Shown piece after piece: positions 45,624 through 55,556 of a stretch of 64,000 bases of DNA; position 1 is the first letter of the stretch; each line of letters begins with the position of its first letter. Location of the stretch: the NCBI RefSeq assembly GCF_004795915.1, contig NZ_CP039253.1, positions 4,615,501-4,679,500 on the forward strand, read 5' to 3'. The notes under the pieces were generated by a model. The model saw nothing but the letters and a program-made list of their open reading frames with translations. It made no database searches and was not told where the DNA came from. The DNA is from Rhodococcus sp. PAMC28707. GTDB lineage: Bacteria > Actinomycetota > Actinomycetes > Mycobacteriales > Mycobacteriaceae. The translations under genes were made by a program, and so were the position numbers.

Positions 45624-47063
45624 TCAGGCTTGAACTTCGCTTCGGTCACCGCTCCAGAGCGTGTGGAACTGGCCCTCGGAATCGATTCGCTCGTAGGTGT
45701 GCGCGCCGAAGAAATCTCGCTGGCCCTGAGTCAATGCGGCAGGGAGCCGTTCGGCGCGAAGTGCGTCGTAGTACGCCAGCGAAGAGGCGAAGGCAGGCAC
45801 CGGAATGCCGAGTGACGCCGCGGTGATGACGACGCGGCGCCAGCTGTCGATTGCGTCTTCGATCGCGTCACGGAAGTACGGCGCGACAATCAAGCTCGGA
45901 AGCGCGGAATTATCTTCGTACGCATCTTTGATTCGGTTGAGGAAGCGTGCACGGATGATGCAGCCTCCGCGCCAGATCGTGGCGAGATCACCCGGGTGAA
46001 GGTTCCAGTCGTACTCGGTGCTGCCTGCCGCGATCTGATCGAACCCCTGCGCGTACGCAACGATCTTGGATGCGTACAACGCCCGACTGATGTCGTGCGT
46101 GAACTGCTCGGCATCGGTCGGCTTGTCTGCGAGTACGCCCGACGCCAACCCGACAGCGGCCTCACGCTGCGCACGCGAGCCGGAGAGTGCGCGTGCAAAC
46201 ACGGCTTCGGCGATACCTGTCACCGGCACACCGAGGTCGAGCGCGGCCTTGACCGTCCAACGGCCGGTGCCCTTCTGCTCGGCAGCGTCGACGATGACGT
46301 CGACCAACGGCTCGCCTGTTTTCGCGTCGACCTGTCGAAGGACCTCCGCTGTGATCTCGACGAGGTAGCTTTCGAGGTCACCCTTGTTCCACTCGGTGAA
46401 TACGTCCGCAACCTGGGCGGGTGAGTAGTCCAGCGCATCACGGAACAGGTTGTACGCCTCGCCGATCAACTGCATATCGGCGTACTCGATGCCGTTGTGC
46501 ACCATCTTGACGAAGTGGCCGGAACCGTCCGGACCGATGTGCGTGCAACACGGTGTTCCGTCCACCTGTGCCGCAATGGATTCGAGGAGCGGGCCGAGTG
46601 CCTTGTAGGACTCGACTGGACCACCGGGCATGATCGACGGACCGTTGAGTGCGCCTTCTTCGCCACCGGAAATTCCTGCGCCGACGAACAGCAGTCCACG
46701 CTCCTTCAGTGAAGCTTCGCGTCTGATCGTGTCTGTGTAGAGTGCGTTTCCACCGTCGATGATGATGTCGCCCTGCTCCATGGCACCGGCGAGTTCTTCG
46801 ATCACAGCGTCGGTAGGCTCGCCGGCTTTGACCATGATCAAGACTCGGCGAGGCTTCTGCAGTGCGGCGACGAATTCTTCGATCGTCTCCGTGCGAATGA
46901 ACTTGCCTTCGCTACCGTGCGCTTCGAGGAGTGCATCCGTTTTGGAAATACTGCGATTGTGAAGCGCAACCGTATGTCCGTGATGCGCAAAGTTCCTGGC
47001 GATGTTCGAGCCCATCACTGCAAGGCCGGTGACACCGATCTGGGCGAGTTCTGCTGAGGTCAT
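45624..47063 (-). CDS. gnd: 6-phosphogluconate dehydrogenase (decarboxylating)
   Basis: About 479 residues. NADP-binding GVTGLAVMGSNIARNFAHHG, substrate loop GISGGEEGALNGPSIMPGG, and catalytic Lys in FVKMVHNGIEYADMQLIGEA. The C-terminal helical domain (IWRGGCIIRARFLNRIK) and the tail GQRDFFGAHTYERID are typical of the long dimeric form. It oxidises 6-phosphogluconate to ribulose 5-phosphate. ATG 47063 gives the family N-terminus (MTSAELAQIG). Counterpart of Rv1844c; it lies between two DEAD-box genes. Confidence 0.95.
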   Translation of the reverse strand: MTSAELAQIGVTGLAVMGSNIARNFAHHGHTVALHNRSISKTDALLEAHGSEGKFIRTETIEEFVAALQKPRRVLIMVKAGEPTDAVIEELAGAMEQGDIIIDGGNALYTDTIRREASLKERGLLFVGAGISGGEEGALNGPSIMPGGPVESYKALGPLLESIAAQVDGTPCCTHIGPDGSGHFVKMVHNGIEYADMQLIGEAYNLFRDALDYSPAQVADVFTEWNKGDLESYLVEITAEVLRQVDAKTGEPLVDVIVDAAEQKGTGRWTVKAALDLGVPVTGIAEAVFARALSGSRAQREAAVGLASGVLADKPTDAEQFTHDISRALYASKIVAYAQGFDQIAAGSTEYDWNLHPGDLATIWRGGCIIRARFLNRIKDAYEDNSALPSLIVAPYFRDAIEDAIDSWRRVVITAASLGIPVPAFASSLAYYDALRAERLPAALTQGQRDFFGAHTYERIDSEGQFHTLWSGDRSEVQA

Positions 47064-47170
47064 GAGTACAGCTTTCCTTGCCAAGCGCACAAACGAAAGC
47101 CGGGCACGCGCATCGCGTCGATCCGGTCAGCGAAATTTGTTGCCGGACAGGGCTCAGGCGGACGCAGCAA

Positions 47171-47215
47171 CCAAAAATGTAGGGCACTGCTTCTTGCGAA
47201 GCAGTGCCCTACATT
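47171..47215 (-). terminator. Intrinsic terminator of the second DEAD-box gene
   Basis: An 18-bp perfect stem (47176-47193 with 47198-47215) with loop TTGC, followed on the - strand by TTTTTGG. It is 27 bases after the helicase stop codon: a classic Rho-independent terminator. Confidence 0.85.
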
Positions 47216-47241
47216 GTCGAATGAACTGTGCCGATCAACTA

Positions 47242-48873
47242 TCAGTGATCGCGTGCAGGCCCATCGAAGCCGTCGTACGAGCGTCGATCTGTGCGGCTAC
47301 GAAATCCGCTTGTCTTCGACTCTTCGCGGACGAATGTCGACTGTGTACGGGGACGGTCACCCTGGTAGCCACCCGAACTCGGGCGGTCACCTTGGTAGCC
47401 GCCGGTACGGGGGCGGTCACCTTGGTAGCCGCCGGTACGGGGGCGGTCACCTTGGTAGCCGCCGGTACGAGGACGGTCGCCCTGGTATCCACCCGAGCTC
47501 GACCGATCGCCCTGGTATCCACCTGAAGTCGACCGGTCACCTTGGTAGCCGCCGGTACGGGGGCGGTCACCCTGGTAGCCACCCGAGCGAGGACGGCTGT
47601 CGCGCCGGTCCCTCGGCGCACTGCTTTCGGCGCGCAATGGGTCGCCCGTCGGCTTCTTCGCTCCGGTGATGCTGTTGAGCTCGGCCGAACCTGGTGCGAC
47701 GTTGACCGAAGTCGCCTTGACTCCAGCCATGCCGGTCAGACGCTGAACCTGTCGACGTTGGTTCGGCAGGACGATCGCGACGACTGTGCCCTTTTCGCCT
47801 GCACGGGCGGTACGGCCCGCGCGGTGAAGGTAGTCCTTGTGATCGGCGGGCGGATCGACGTGAACGACCAGATCGATACCGTCGACGTGAATTCCACGGG
47901 CTGCGACGTCCGTTGCAACCAAGACAGGCGTGCGCCCGGCCTTGAAACGCTCGAGAACGCGGGTGCGCTGGTTCTGTGCCTTGCCGCCGTGTAGCGACTC
48001 TGCAGCGATGCCGAGAGCGCGAAGGCGGTCGGTGATGCCATCGCATCCGAGTTTGGTGCGAGCGAACATGATCGTCCTGCCGTCGCGGGCACCGATCTCG
48101 GAGAGAACGACGTCCTTCTGGCCGCGATCGACCATCAGCATGTAGTGATCCATCGTGTTGACACTGGCCTTGCCGTCCTGCGTCGAGTGCTCGACGTGAT
48201 CGGGAAGGAACTGGCGAACGAGTGATTGGACTTCACGATCGAGGGTGGCAGAGAACAGCATTCTCTGCCCATCGGCCGGTGTGTCTGCCAGAACGGCGCG
48301 CACCTCTGGAAGGAAACCCATGTCGGCCATCTGGTCGGCCTCGTCGAGGGCAGTGATCTCGATGGAGTCGAGAATGCAGGTGCTCTGGCGTAGATGATCG
48401 GCAAGTCGCCCTGGTGTCGCGACGAGAACGTCGACTCCTCGGCGCAGCTGCTCGACCTGCTTGTTGAACGGCGTGCCGCCAACCGCAGCGAGCAACCGAA
48501 GACCCTGAGCGTTGGCGTAGGGGAGCAGAGAGTCCACGACCTGGAAAGCGAGCTCACGGGTCGGAACCAGTACCAACGCGCGAGGACGCTTGGCTGCGGG
48601 CCTGTCCGTGTGCTGTGCGAGGCGAGCGAGAATTGGAAGACCGAATGCCAGGGTCTTACCCGAACCAGTCTGTGCACGTCCGAGGACGTTCTTCCCGGCA
48701 ATCGCGTCGGGAAGCGCCTTGGCCTGGATCGGCGAAGGCACAGTGATGGAGTTGCGGGCCAAAGCGGCCACTACCGCCTCGGGAAGTCCGAGTTCGGCGA
48801 AGGTAACGACCGTGGTCGGCACTTCTTCTGAGGCGGGTGTTGTTGATGTACTAGTCGAAACAGCGTGAGTCAC
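47242..48873 (-). CDS. DEAD-box RNA helicase with GGYQGDR repeat tail
   Basis: About 543 residues. Complete helicase core: [20 protein letters not shown] (Q motif), [52 protein letters not shown]. The C-terminal tail has eight copies of [10 protein letters not shown] or variants and then [14 protein letters not shown]. Such RGG/GYQ tails bind RNA and can drive condensation. GTG 48873 ([10 protein letters not shown]) follows GGAGAGG. The 279-bp leader before it may regulate expression at low temperature, as in other DeaD genes, but no motif was seen. Confidence 0.9.
   Translation of the reverse strand: MTHAVSTSTSTTPASEEVPTTVVTFAELGLPEAVVAALARNSITVPSPIQAKALPDAIAGKNVLGRAQTGSGKTLAFGLPILARLAQHTDRPAAKRPRALVLVPTRELAFQVVDSLLPYANAQGLRLLAAVGGTPFNKQVEQLRRGVDVLVATPGRLADHLRQSTCILDSIEITALDEADQMADMGFLPEVRAVLADTPADGQRMLFSATLDREVQSLVRQFLPDHVEHSTQDGKASVNTMDHYMLMVDRGQKDVVLSEIGARDGRTIMFARTKLGCDGITDRLRALGIAAESLHGGKAQNQRTRVLERFKAGRTPVLVATDVAARGIHVDGIDLVVHVDPPADHKDYLHRAGRTARAGEKGTVVAIVLPNQRRQVQRLTGMAGVKATSVNVAPGSAELNSITGAKKPTGDPLRAESSAPRDRRDSRPRSGGYQGDRPRTGGYQGDRSTSGGYQGDRSSSGGYQGDRPRTGGYQGDRPRTGGYQGDRPRTGGYQGDRPSSGGYQGDRPRTQSTFVREESKTSGFRSRTDRRSYDGFDGPARDH
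47348..47587. repeat. Eight tandem 30-bp coding repeats
   Basis: Eight head-to-tail copies of a unit close to GGTAGCCGCCGGTACGGGGG plus ten bases, on the + strand orientation, encode GGYQGDR-xxx repeats of the helicase tail. Copies 4-6 are nearly identical and the rest differ in the variable three codons (PRT, STS, SSS, PSS). The array may change copy number by slippage. Confidence 0.85.
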
Positions 48874-49152
48874 GCAGTTGAACCTCTCCGGATTACGGGC
48901 ACGCCACGAAGCCACAGCTGAGAAAGACCCGCAGGAGAAGGGCACATAAAACAGCTAGATCACATAGAGACGAGCCAGGGCACTGTCACCTGGCCATCCT
49001 TGCGCGGTTGAACTTCGCGCAGAGTGGGGCTGTTTGTGCCTTATCGAATTACTAGGCCGCGATGGCGACCTAGGACTACTGTACGCGACCGGTCTTCGAT
49101 TCATCGACTCGAAATGTGTGAGCTGTCCTACTCCCGTGACCGAATCGAAAGG

Positions 49153-50115
49153 CTAACTTGGGCCGAGTAGTCGACCGAGTTCGTCGAGCCACGGCACTGC
49201 GACGAAAATCGTCGGCAGAACCAAAATGACGGCGGCGGCGAGATATGCCGCGATACTGGTGCGGATATCGGTGCGAGGGCCATTCAGACGGCGAACTCTG
49301 ATCAGCGTGGTGGAGCCGCCTGCCGCGAGTGCACCGCGCGGAGCGGTTGATCCCGCACACGTCACTAGTGCCCGAGCCAGCGGTGTCGCCCCGGTGACCT
49401 TGACGGCAGAGTCGTCGGCCAGCAGTTCGACCAGTAACTGCACGCTTCCGAGTGCGGATCGACTTCGGACTATGCGAGGAAAAGCCTCGTTGACCGCGGT
49501 GAACGCTTCGAGGACGAGATCGTGACGAGAACGTAAATGTGACCGTTCGTGACTGAGGATCGCCTTTAGCTCCGATCTGTTGAGATTGGTCAATACGCCC
49601 TCGCTGAGTACCACGCGTTGACGAAGACCTGGGAGGCAATAGGCGATCGGTTCTACGGCATCGAGAACACGGATATCCGCGTCTCGCACGCCGGGGAACG
49701 GTCGATCGGAGTCACTGCTGCGATCGAGCAGGTCGACCAAAATGCGATGGCGAGCCCGCCGACGTCGGGTTCGGACGAATACTTGAACGAAGGAGAACAC
49801 CAGCTTGGCGCCGATGCTCAAGGTGGTTGCCAGCACGACGACGTACAGAATCCACAGCGGCAAGCCAAGTGCTTCGATTTCGTCCGTCGGGGCTGTGGTT
49901 GGACGGCCGTCCGCACCGGGGACCAGCAGCAGGCCACCGATGGCCAGCCCCGAGCTGAACGCGGAGAGCACCGCAGCGATGGCTATTGCTTGCCAGAGAA
50001 CAAGAGCTGCACGCGGCGCGCGGTAGGGCCAGGTAGCACGACTGAACACAGCAGGAACGGGACCTGCAAGAAGCAACGCGAGTACGGCGAAGACCAGCGC
50101 AGTGGTGGAGTTCAT
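49153..50115 (-). CDS. M56-family (BlaR1-like) membrane metallopeptidase
   Basis: 320 residues. Four or five hydrophobic segments surround a zinc peptidase core with HExxH in ILSHERSHLRSRHD and a nearby Glu (VLEAFTAVNE) as third ligand. There is no C-terminal penicillin-binding sensor, so the signal is sensed elsewhere. In this family the peptidase cleaves the BlaI repressor. It directly follows blaI with 24 bases between, as Rv1845c follows Rv1846c. Confidence 0.85.
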   Translation of the reverse strand: MNSTTALVFAVLALLLAGPVPAVFSRATWPYRAPRAALVLWQAIAIAAVLSAFSSGLAIGGLLLVPGADGRPTTAPTDEIEALGLPLWILYVVVLATTLSIGAKLVFSFVQVFVRTRRRRARHRILVDLLDRSSDSDRPFPGVRDADIRVLDAVEPIAYCLPGLRQRVVLSEGVLTNLNRSELKAILSHERSHLRSRHDLVLEAFTAVNEAFPRIVRSRSALGSVQLLVELLADDSAVKVTGATPLARALVTCAGSTAPRGALAAGGSTTLIRVRRLNGPRTDIRTSIAAYLAAAVILVLPTIFVAVPWLDELGRLLGPS

Positions 50116-50139
50116 GTCCTCACTAACCGATGGCAGGGG

Positions 50140-50556
50140 TCAATCGGATTGCGGCACTCCGACGTGTGACGTCGAATGTACATCCGATTGTGCCAGTTCC
50201 AGATCCGCCAGCGCTTCTCGAAGGGCCGCGGCTTCGTCTGCGCCCACTTGGCCGACGAAGTGAACCAATGCTGCTGCGCGTCCACCGGACTTGGGAGCTT
50301 GCGCGAGAGCGTCCACCATGAGGCTCGCAACCAGTTCGTCACGGCTGTGAAGCGGGGCATAGCGGTGTGCCCGATCATCGCGCTGTTGAACTACCAACTG
50401 CTTCTTGGCGAGCCGTTGGAGCACAGTCATCACCGTTGTGTACGCCAGCTCACGATGTGTGGCGAGAGCTTCGTGCACCTGTCGAACAGTCTGTGATTCC
50501 GTGGAATCCCACAGATGATCCATTACTGCACGCTCGAGTTCGCCTAGACCAGCCAT
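50140..50556 (-). CDS. blaI: BlaI/MecI-family repressor
   Basis: 138 residues. N-terminal winged helix (LGELERAVMDHLWDSTESQT, VRQVHEALATHRELAYTTVM, TVLQRLAKKQLVVQQRDDRA) and a C-terminal dimer helix (LVASLMVDALAQAPKSGGRA). It binds the TACTAC-N5-GTAGTA box upstream and represses itself with the M56 peptidase. In M. tuberculosis BlaI also controls blaC and respiratory genes. Counterpart of Rv1846c. Confidence 0.92.
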   Translation of the reverse strand: MAGLGELERAVMDHLWDSTESQTVRQVHEALATHRELAYTTVMTVLQRLAKKQLVVQQRDDRAHRYAPLHSRDELVASLMVDALAQAPKSGGRAAALVHFVGQVGADEAAALREALADLELAQSDVHSTSHVGVPQSD

Positions 50557-50591
50557 TCTGTAAACTCTACGGGTAGTCCGACACGAATGCG

Positions 50592-50608
50592 TACTACTCT
50601 ATGTAGTA
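50592..50608. promoter_or_regulatory. BlaI operator
   Basis: TACTACTCTATGTAGTA (50592-50608) is a perfect 6-bp dyad with 5-base spacer, the known BlaI/MecI box, 36 bases before the blaI start. Confidence 0.8.
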
Positions 50609-50752
50609 AATCTGTGATTTCGATTGCCTCATGGTCGACTTGTTGCGCGGGGAATTCATCGACAGACCCAATTTCGTACGCCGACATGCCTATCCTGCAG
50701 TGATGTCAGAACTTCATCGAAGTCCAGTCTTCGACGTGCAGGAAGGGGCGGA

Positions 50753-52054
50753 GTGCACTCGATCGTGTCTCTTTCACTGATCAGCGGCACCACGCCGATC
50801 TTGGTGTCGATCCTCGGCCTCCTCGGTGCCCTGTGGTTACTGGTGTCGAGGCGACGGCGGTACCTCCTACTCGCGGTACCGATCGCGCTAGTGGTGGCCT
50901 CTGTCTTCGGGTTGTCTCTCTATTACGTAGTCGAGAAAGTGTGGCGACCGTTTCCAGATCCGATCGAGGTCGAGATCTACGTATGGATCGCAGTCGGAGC
51001 ATCCGCATTGCTTCTGATGGTGCCCAGAACGATGGTGGCCTCGGGATTCTTGGGTCGAGCCCTATCGATTCTCGCTGCGTTACTCGTCGTTCTGGTGGCG
51101 TCCGTACAGGTAAACCTGGTGTTCTCGGCGTATCCCACTGTTGGCACAGTGTTCGGTGTCGATTCGGCCGATCGAATACGCCTCGCGGATCTACCCGGAC
51201 CAGAATCCGGCGTGGTCACCGGCGATCCACTCGACAAGTACTGGCATCCTCCGGCCGACATGCCATCCGCCGGCAAAGTGACCTCGGTGTCCATTCCGGC
51301 AACTGCTTCGGGTTTCAGCGCGCGAGAGGCTCAGGTGTACCTGCCGCCGGCCTATTTCGTCGACCCGCGCCCACTGCTGCCGGTTCTGGTGCTCCTGGCC
51401 GGCCAACCGGGGGCGCCCGAAGATTGGTTGAACGGGGGCAAGCTGATCGAAACGATGGATGCATTTGCGCACGACCACGACGGCCTTGCACCGGTGGTCG
51501 TGGTTGCGGACGCCACCGGCTCAGCCCTTGCCAATCCGCTCTGCGTGGATTCACCCCTGGGCAATGTAGCGACATATCTGTCCAAGGACGTGCCGAGCTG
51601 GTTCACATCCGCGCTCCAAATCGATCCGAACCCGCGCAGTCGGACGATCGGAGGACTGTCGTACGGCGGCACCTGCGCACTTCAGATGGCAACAAATTTT
51701 CCTGATGTCTATCCGACATTTCTCGATCTGTCGGGCCAGCTCGAGCCGACGCTCGGCGATAGAAACCGAACAGTGAACGAAGTGTTCGGGGGGAACGAGG
51801 CCGCTTTCGTGGCGGTGAATCCGATGGATCTGCTGAAGACGAGGCAGTTTCCCGATTCTGGTGGCGCGTTCGTCGTCGGAGCCGACGACAACGATTACAA
51901 GCCCGGACAGAAGGCGGTGTACGAAGCTGCTCAGGCAGCAGGGATGGACGTCCGTTACGCCGAAGTTCCAGGCGGTCACAGTTTTGCCGTCTGGTCCGAA
52001 GGTTTGAAAGAACAATTGCCTTGGCTGATGCAGAGAGTGGGACTGATCTCGTGA
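50753..52054 (+). CDS. Membrane-anchored esterase (alpha/beta hydrolase, partner of aminoacyl-lipid synthase)
   Basis: 433 residues. Four N-terminal hydrophobic segments (residues 5-140) precede an extracytoplasmic esterase-D-like fold. Nucleophile motif GGLSYGGTCAL (G-x-S-x-G), acid in VVGADDNDYKP, and His in VPGGHSFAVW form the triad. GTG 50753 follows GGAAGGGG. It overlaps the DUF2156 gene by GTGA. In Corynebacterium an esterase next to the aminoacyl-lipid synthase removes the amino acid from the lipid; the same role is likely here. Confidence 0.75.
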   Translation: MHSIVSLSLISGTTPILVSILGLLGALWLLVSRRRRYLLLAVPIALVVASVFGLSLYYVVEKVWRPFPDPIEVEIYVWIAVGASALLLMVPRTMVASGFLGRALSILAALLVVLVASVQVNLVFSAYPTVGTVFGVDSADRIRLADLPGPESGVVTGDPLDKYWHPPADMPSAGKVTSVSIPATASGFSAREAQVYLPPAYFVDPRPLLPVLVLLAGQPGAPEDWLNGGKLIETMDAFAHDHDGLAPVVVVADATGSALANPLCVDSPLGNVATYLSKDVPSWFTSALQIDPNPRSRTIGGLSYGGTCALQMATNFPDVYPTFLDLSGQLEPTLGDRNRTVNEVFGGNEAAFVAVNPMDLLKTRQFPDSGGAFVVGADDNDYKPGQKAVYEAAQAAGMDVRYAEVPGGHSFAVWSEGLKEQLPWLMQRVGLIS

Positions 52055-54693
52055 ACAAATTTTCCGAAGGCAACCAACAGGTCCCATCGGCAGATGCGTC
52101 AGCGCCGGACACGACTCCCTCGACCCCGTCCTGGCTCGATCTGCGAAGACTTCGGGCAGTGACGGCGTGGCACAAAGCGATAAGACAACTTGTGCGACTA
52201 CGGGCGCTGATCGTATTCGGCGCCAAGGGAGCGCCCGTCAGCTTCGGTTTGCTGACCGCCGTCTTGATATTCGGCATCCTCGGGGCAAGCATCGGGCACA
52301 ACACGATTCATCGTGACTTCGCCGTCGGGATCATGCCGTTCGAGGAATTCCGCGTATGGACAGCGTTGACCTCTGGCCTTGTCGCGCCGGGTGTTCTTGG
52401 GTACGCGGTAGCGATCGTTGCGATTTTGGTGGCCGCAGCTCCGATCGAACGAAGGATAGGTTCGGTCAAGTTTGCGGTAGCTGCGTTTCTCACGCAGATA
52501 CTGGGTGCATTGCTAGGCCTCGGAGTCGCAGCGTTGGCCAAGATGTTCGACGCGGACTGGGGTTTTCGGCTGCATGTCGGAACTGCTATCGGGCCTACGA
52601 CGTGGATCGTGGGTGTCGTCATGGTGGCAAGCGCTCGCATGGACACCTTGTGGCGACGTCGTATCCGCGTGGGATTACTTGCGTTGTTGGTCACGCTGGC
52701 GCTGTTCAGTGGTCATTTGCAGGATGTCGTTCGCCTCGCGTCCGCTGTGGTCGGACTGCTGCTCGGTCCTGTGATCGTGGGCAGATCTGCGCGGGGTCCG
52801 CGGCTCGCTGGTACGCAGCGCGAAGGTCGTGTGCTTGTTGCGCTTATCGTGGCTGCAAGTGCACTCGGTCCGGTGATCGCCGCATTGAGTCCCGACGCCG
52901 TTGGCCCGTTCGCGGTGCTCCGCGACGTCGTGCGTGGGGTTCCCTACACCGCAGCCGAGGTACGCGAAATCTGTGCCGATTCACCTGCCGATCCGGAATG
53001 TCGTACCGGCCTTCTGGAGTTGCGCCTGGGTGGAGTGGGCCCGACGATACTCTCTCTCATGCCATCGATCTTCTTACTGTTTCTGGCCGACGGCCTGCGA
53101 CGAGGTCGTAAATTCGCCTGGACTGCAACAGTTTTCGCCCAGATCGTTCTTCTGGTTCTGTCGGTGGCCAACTTTGCGATCAGATTCGTGGAATCTGGCG
53201 ACGACCAGTCCGTCTTCTACGGCCTCGACTCGCCGACCGCGTACCGCACGATTGTTCCGTTCCTTCTGCCACTTGCGGTTCTCGTTCTCCTGCTGTTGAC
53301 GCGCAAGTTCTTCGATGTGTCGGCGCCTAAGGGGACGTACCGCACATGGGGGTTTGCCGTCGTCGGATCAGCAGTGGGTCTGGCTGTTCTGTACGTTCTG
53401 GGCGGCCTCGTGGCGCGCGGGGGATTCGACAACGAACCCTCGATCCTCGGATTGCTCGCGGACTTCCCGCAGAGGTTGGTGCCACCGGTGTATCTCCAGT
53501 GGCTGGAGCCACGGTTCTTGCCCGAGAGCATTCCGACCACGTTGCTCTTCGAATGGACCGGGGTCGTGTTCTGGGCGGCACTGTGCGTACTTGTCCTCAA
53601 TACCTTTCTGACCCCTGCATACGGTGTCGATACCGACGCCACCGAACGGGCAAAGGAATTGCTGACAACCAGCAGCGGCAGCGCGCTGTCGTGGATGACG
53701 ACCTGGCGTGGCAACAAGTACTGGTTCTCACCCGATGAGCGGAGCTATGTTGCGTATCGCGTCATTTCCGGCGTAGCCCTGACCACCGGCGATCCAGTGG
53801 GGCCACGAGAAAGACTGCGAGACAACGTCGTCGACTTCGCAGAGTTTGCTTCCAAGAACGGTTGGATTCCGTGCTTCTACTCAGTGACACCTCAGGTGCG
53901 GGAGATCACCGACAGCATCGGGTGGGGTGGCATTCAGGTGGGTGAGGAGACGATCCTCGACCTCGAGAGTTTGGCATTCACCGGTAAACGATTCCAAGAC
54001 GTTCGGACCGCGTTGAACCGAGCGAAGAAGGCGGGTGTGGTCGCTGAGTGGATCAGCTTCCCCGAAGCTCCGCTCGCCATCACCGACCAGATCACGGCGA
54101 TCTCGGAGGAATGGGTCGCCGATAAAGGGATGCCCGAAATGGGCTTCACACTGGGAGGACTGGAAGAAGTCGACGATCCACATGTCCGATGCCTGATCGC
54201 TGTGGACGAGCATCGGACCGTTCACGGAATCACCTCGTGGATGCCGGTATACGAGAACGGCGAAATCGTCGGCTGGACTCTCGATTTCATGCGTCGCCGT
54301 GCCGAAGGTTTTCGACCGGCGATGGAATTCCTCATTGCATCGGCCGCTCTGCTCCTCGAACAAGAGGGCGTGAGGTTCTTGAGCCTGTCCGGTGCACCCT
54401 TGGCGAAGATCGACGACGGCCGAGGCACGGAAACTTCGCCGGATGCGTCGACGTTCTCGACTCTGCTCGATCGCTTGCTCGATGTGCTGGGCAGGACCCT
54501 GGAACCTGTGTACGGATTCAGGTCCTTGCTTGCCTTCAAATCGAAATTCCAGCCCAGGTACGAGTCCATGCATATGACGTTCGCCGATCCAGCGGCTTTG
54601 CCGAGTATCGGAAATGCAGTCGGGCGGGCGTATCTACCCGAAGTCTCGCTGGGGCAGGGGTATCGCCTGGTTCGAACGATGATCGAGCGTTAG
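52051..54693 (+). CDS. DUF2156 aminoacyl-phosphatidylglycerol/lipid synthase (MprF-like) with rhomboid-like membrane domain
   Basis: 880 residues. The N-terminal third resembles a rhomboid fold (GIMPFEEFRVWTALTSGLVA, HVGTAIGPTTWIVGV) but lacks the GxSG Ser, so is not a protease; a further set of membrane helices follows. From about 560 the DUF2156 GNAT-like synthase domain starts (NKYWFSPDERSYVAYRVISG, NGWIPCFYSVTPQ, GEETILDLESLAFTGKRFQD, MPEMGFTLGGLEEVDDPHVR). It transfers an amino acid from aminoacyl-tRNA to a membrane lipid and perhaps flips it. GTG 52051 is coupled to the esterase. Confidence 0.8.
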   Translation: MNKFSEGNQQVPSADASAPDTTPSTPSWLDLRRLRAVTAWHKAIRQLVRLRALIVFGAKGAPVSFGLLTAVLIFGILGASIGHNTIHRDFAVGIMPFEEFRVWTALTSGLVAPGVLGYAVAIVAILVAAAPIERRIGSVKFAVAAFLTQILGALLGLGVAALAKMFDADWGFRLHVGTAIGPTTWIVGVVMVASARMDTLWRRRIRVGLLALLVTLALFSGHLQDVVRLASAVVGLLLGPVIVGRSARGPRLAGTQREGRVLVALIVAASALGPVIAALSPDAVGPFAVLRDVVRGVPYTAAEVREICADSPADPECRTGLLELRLGGVGPTILSLMPSIFLLFLADGLRRGRKFAWTATVFAQIVLLVLSVANFAIRFVESGDDQSVFYGLDSPTAYRTIVPFLLPLAVLVLLLLTRKFFDVSAPKGTYRTWGFAVVGSAVGLAVLYVLGGLVARGGFDNEPSILGLLADFPQRLVPPVYLQWLEPRFLPESIPTTLLFEWTGVVFWAALCVLVLNTFLTPAYGVDTDATERAKELLTTSSGSALSWMTTWRGNKYWFSPDERSYVAYRVISGVALTTGDPVGPRERLRDNVVDFAEFASKNGWIPCFYSVTPQVREITDSIGWGGIQVGEETILDLESLAFTGKRFQDVRTALNRAKKAGVVAEWISFPEAPLAITDQITAISEEWVADKGMPEMGFTLGGLEEVDDPHVRCLIAVDEHRTVHGITSWMPVYENGEIVGWTLDFMRRRAEGFRPAMEFLIASAALLLEQEGVRFLSLSGAPLAKIDDGRGTETSPDASTFSTLLDRLLDVLGRTLEPVYGFRSLLAFKSKFQPRYESMHMTFADPAALPSIGNAVGRAYLPEVSLGQGYRLVRTMIER

Positions 54694-55556
54694 CTCTCCG
54701 AGGAGAACGTGGCCGTGGCGACCGCTTGCCTCTGTGGGCCGCCTATGGCGCCGTAGACATGTCGAGTACCGATAGGAACGATGAGAGGGCGATCGGACAC
54801 GGGGTCCTCGATCACTTTTGCTTCGAGGCCGAACACGTCGAGTAGAAGCTTCTCCGAGATCACGTCCTGGGGGCGACCTGCTTCGACGATTTTGCCTTGT
54901 GACATGACGATGATCTGGTCGCTGTACCGAACGGCCAAATTGAGGTCGTGCAGCACCATGATCACGGTGCGGCCCAGGTCTTCGTGGAGTCGGTCGATCA
55001 AGTCGAGAACCTCCAGCGAGTGCGCCAGGTCGAGATAGGTGGTCGGTTCGTCGAGCAACAGAATATCCGTGCCCTGCGCGAGCGCCATGGAAATCCAAGC
55101 CCGCTGGCGCTGACCACCGGATAGTTCGTCGACCGGACGATCGGCAAGATCACCGACTCCGGTCAGCTCGAGGGCGTTCGCGACCTCGGACTCGTCGTCC
55201 GAACTCCACTGTCGAATCCAGGACTGATGGGGGTGGCGGCCTCTCGAGACGAGGTCGGCGACAGTCAAGCCTTCCGGCGCAACGGGTGCCTGCGGCAACA
55301 TCCCGAGGACCTGCGCGACGTCTTTTGTGCGCATCGACGAGATCGCTTTTCCGTCGAGAACAACCCTGCCCGACTTGGGTTTGAGCAACCGGCCGAGAGC
55401 GCGCAACAAAGTCGATTTACCGCACCCGTTGGGCCCGATCACCGTGGTGATCACACCGGTCCGAACCTCGAGTCCGAGATTCTCTACGACGATGCGGTCT
55501 CCGTACCCGAGAGTGAGATCCTCCGCGACGAGACGTGGCAGATCGGTGGCGGTCAT
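54690..55556 (-). CDS. Iron-siderophore ABC transporter ATPase (FecE/FepC-like)
   Basis: 288 residues. Walker A GPNGCGKST, signature LSGGQRQRAWISMALAQG, Walker B ILLLDEPTTYLDLAH and the switch VLHDLNLAVRYSD are intact. LPQAPVAPEGLTVADLVSRG is typical of siderophore importers. It powers the permeases encoded just upstream. It starts at 55556 with an ATGA overlap. Its stop overlaps the stop of the convergent DUF2156 gene by three bases. Confidence 0.93.
   Translation of the reverse strand: MTATDLPRLVAEDLTLGYGDRIVVENLGLEVRTGVITTVIGPNGCGKSTLLRALGRLLKPKSGRVVLDGKAISSMRTKDVAQVLGMLPQAPVAPEGLTVADLVSRGRHPHQSWIRQWSSDDESEVANALELTGVGDLADRPVDELSGGQRQRAWISMALAQGTDILLLDEPTTYLDLAHSLEVLDLIDRLHEDLGRTVIMVLHDLNLAVRYSDQIIVMSQGKIVEAGRPQDVISEKLLLDVFGLEAKVIEDPVSDRPLIVPIGTRHVYGAIGGPQRQAVATATFSSES

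Noticed and set aside
47348-47587. Regular 30-bp repeats that look like a CRISPR array
   Set aside because: There are no spacers; the units are directly adjacent and in frame within the helicase gene.
48874-49152. Leader of the second DEAD-box gene as a known cold-shock RNA element
   Set aside because: It is long enough, but I could not find a defined motif or stable fold by eye, so no element is called.
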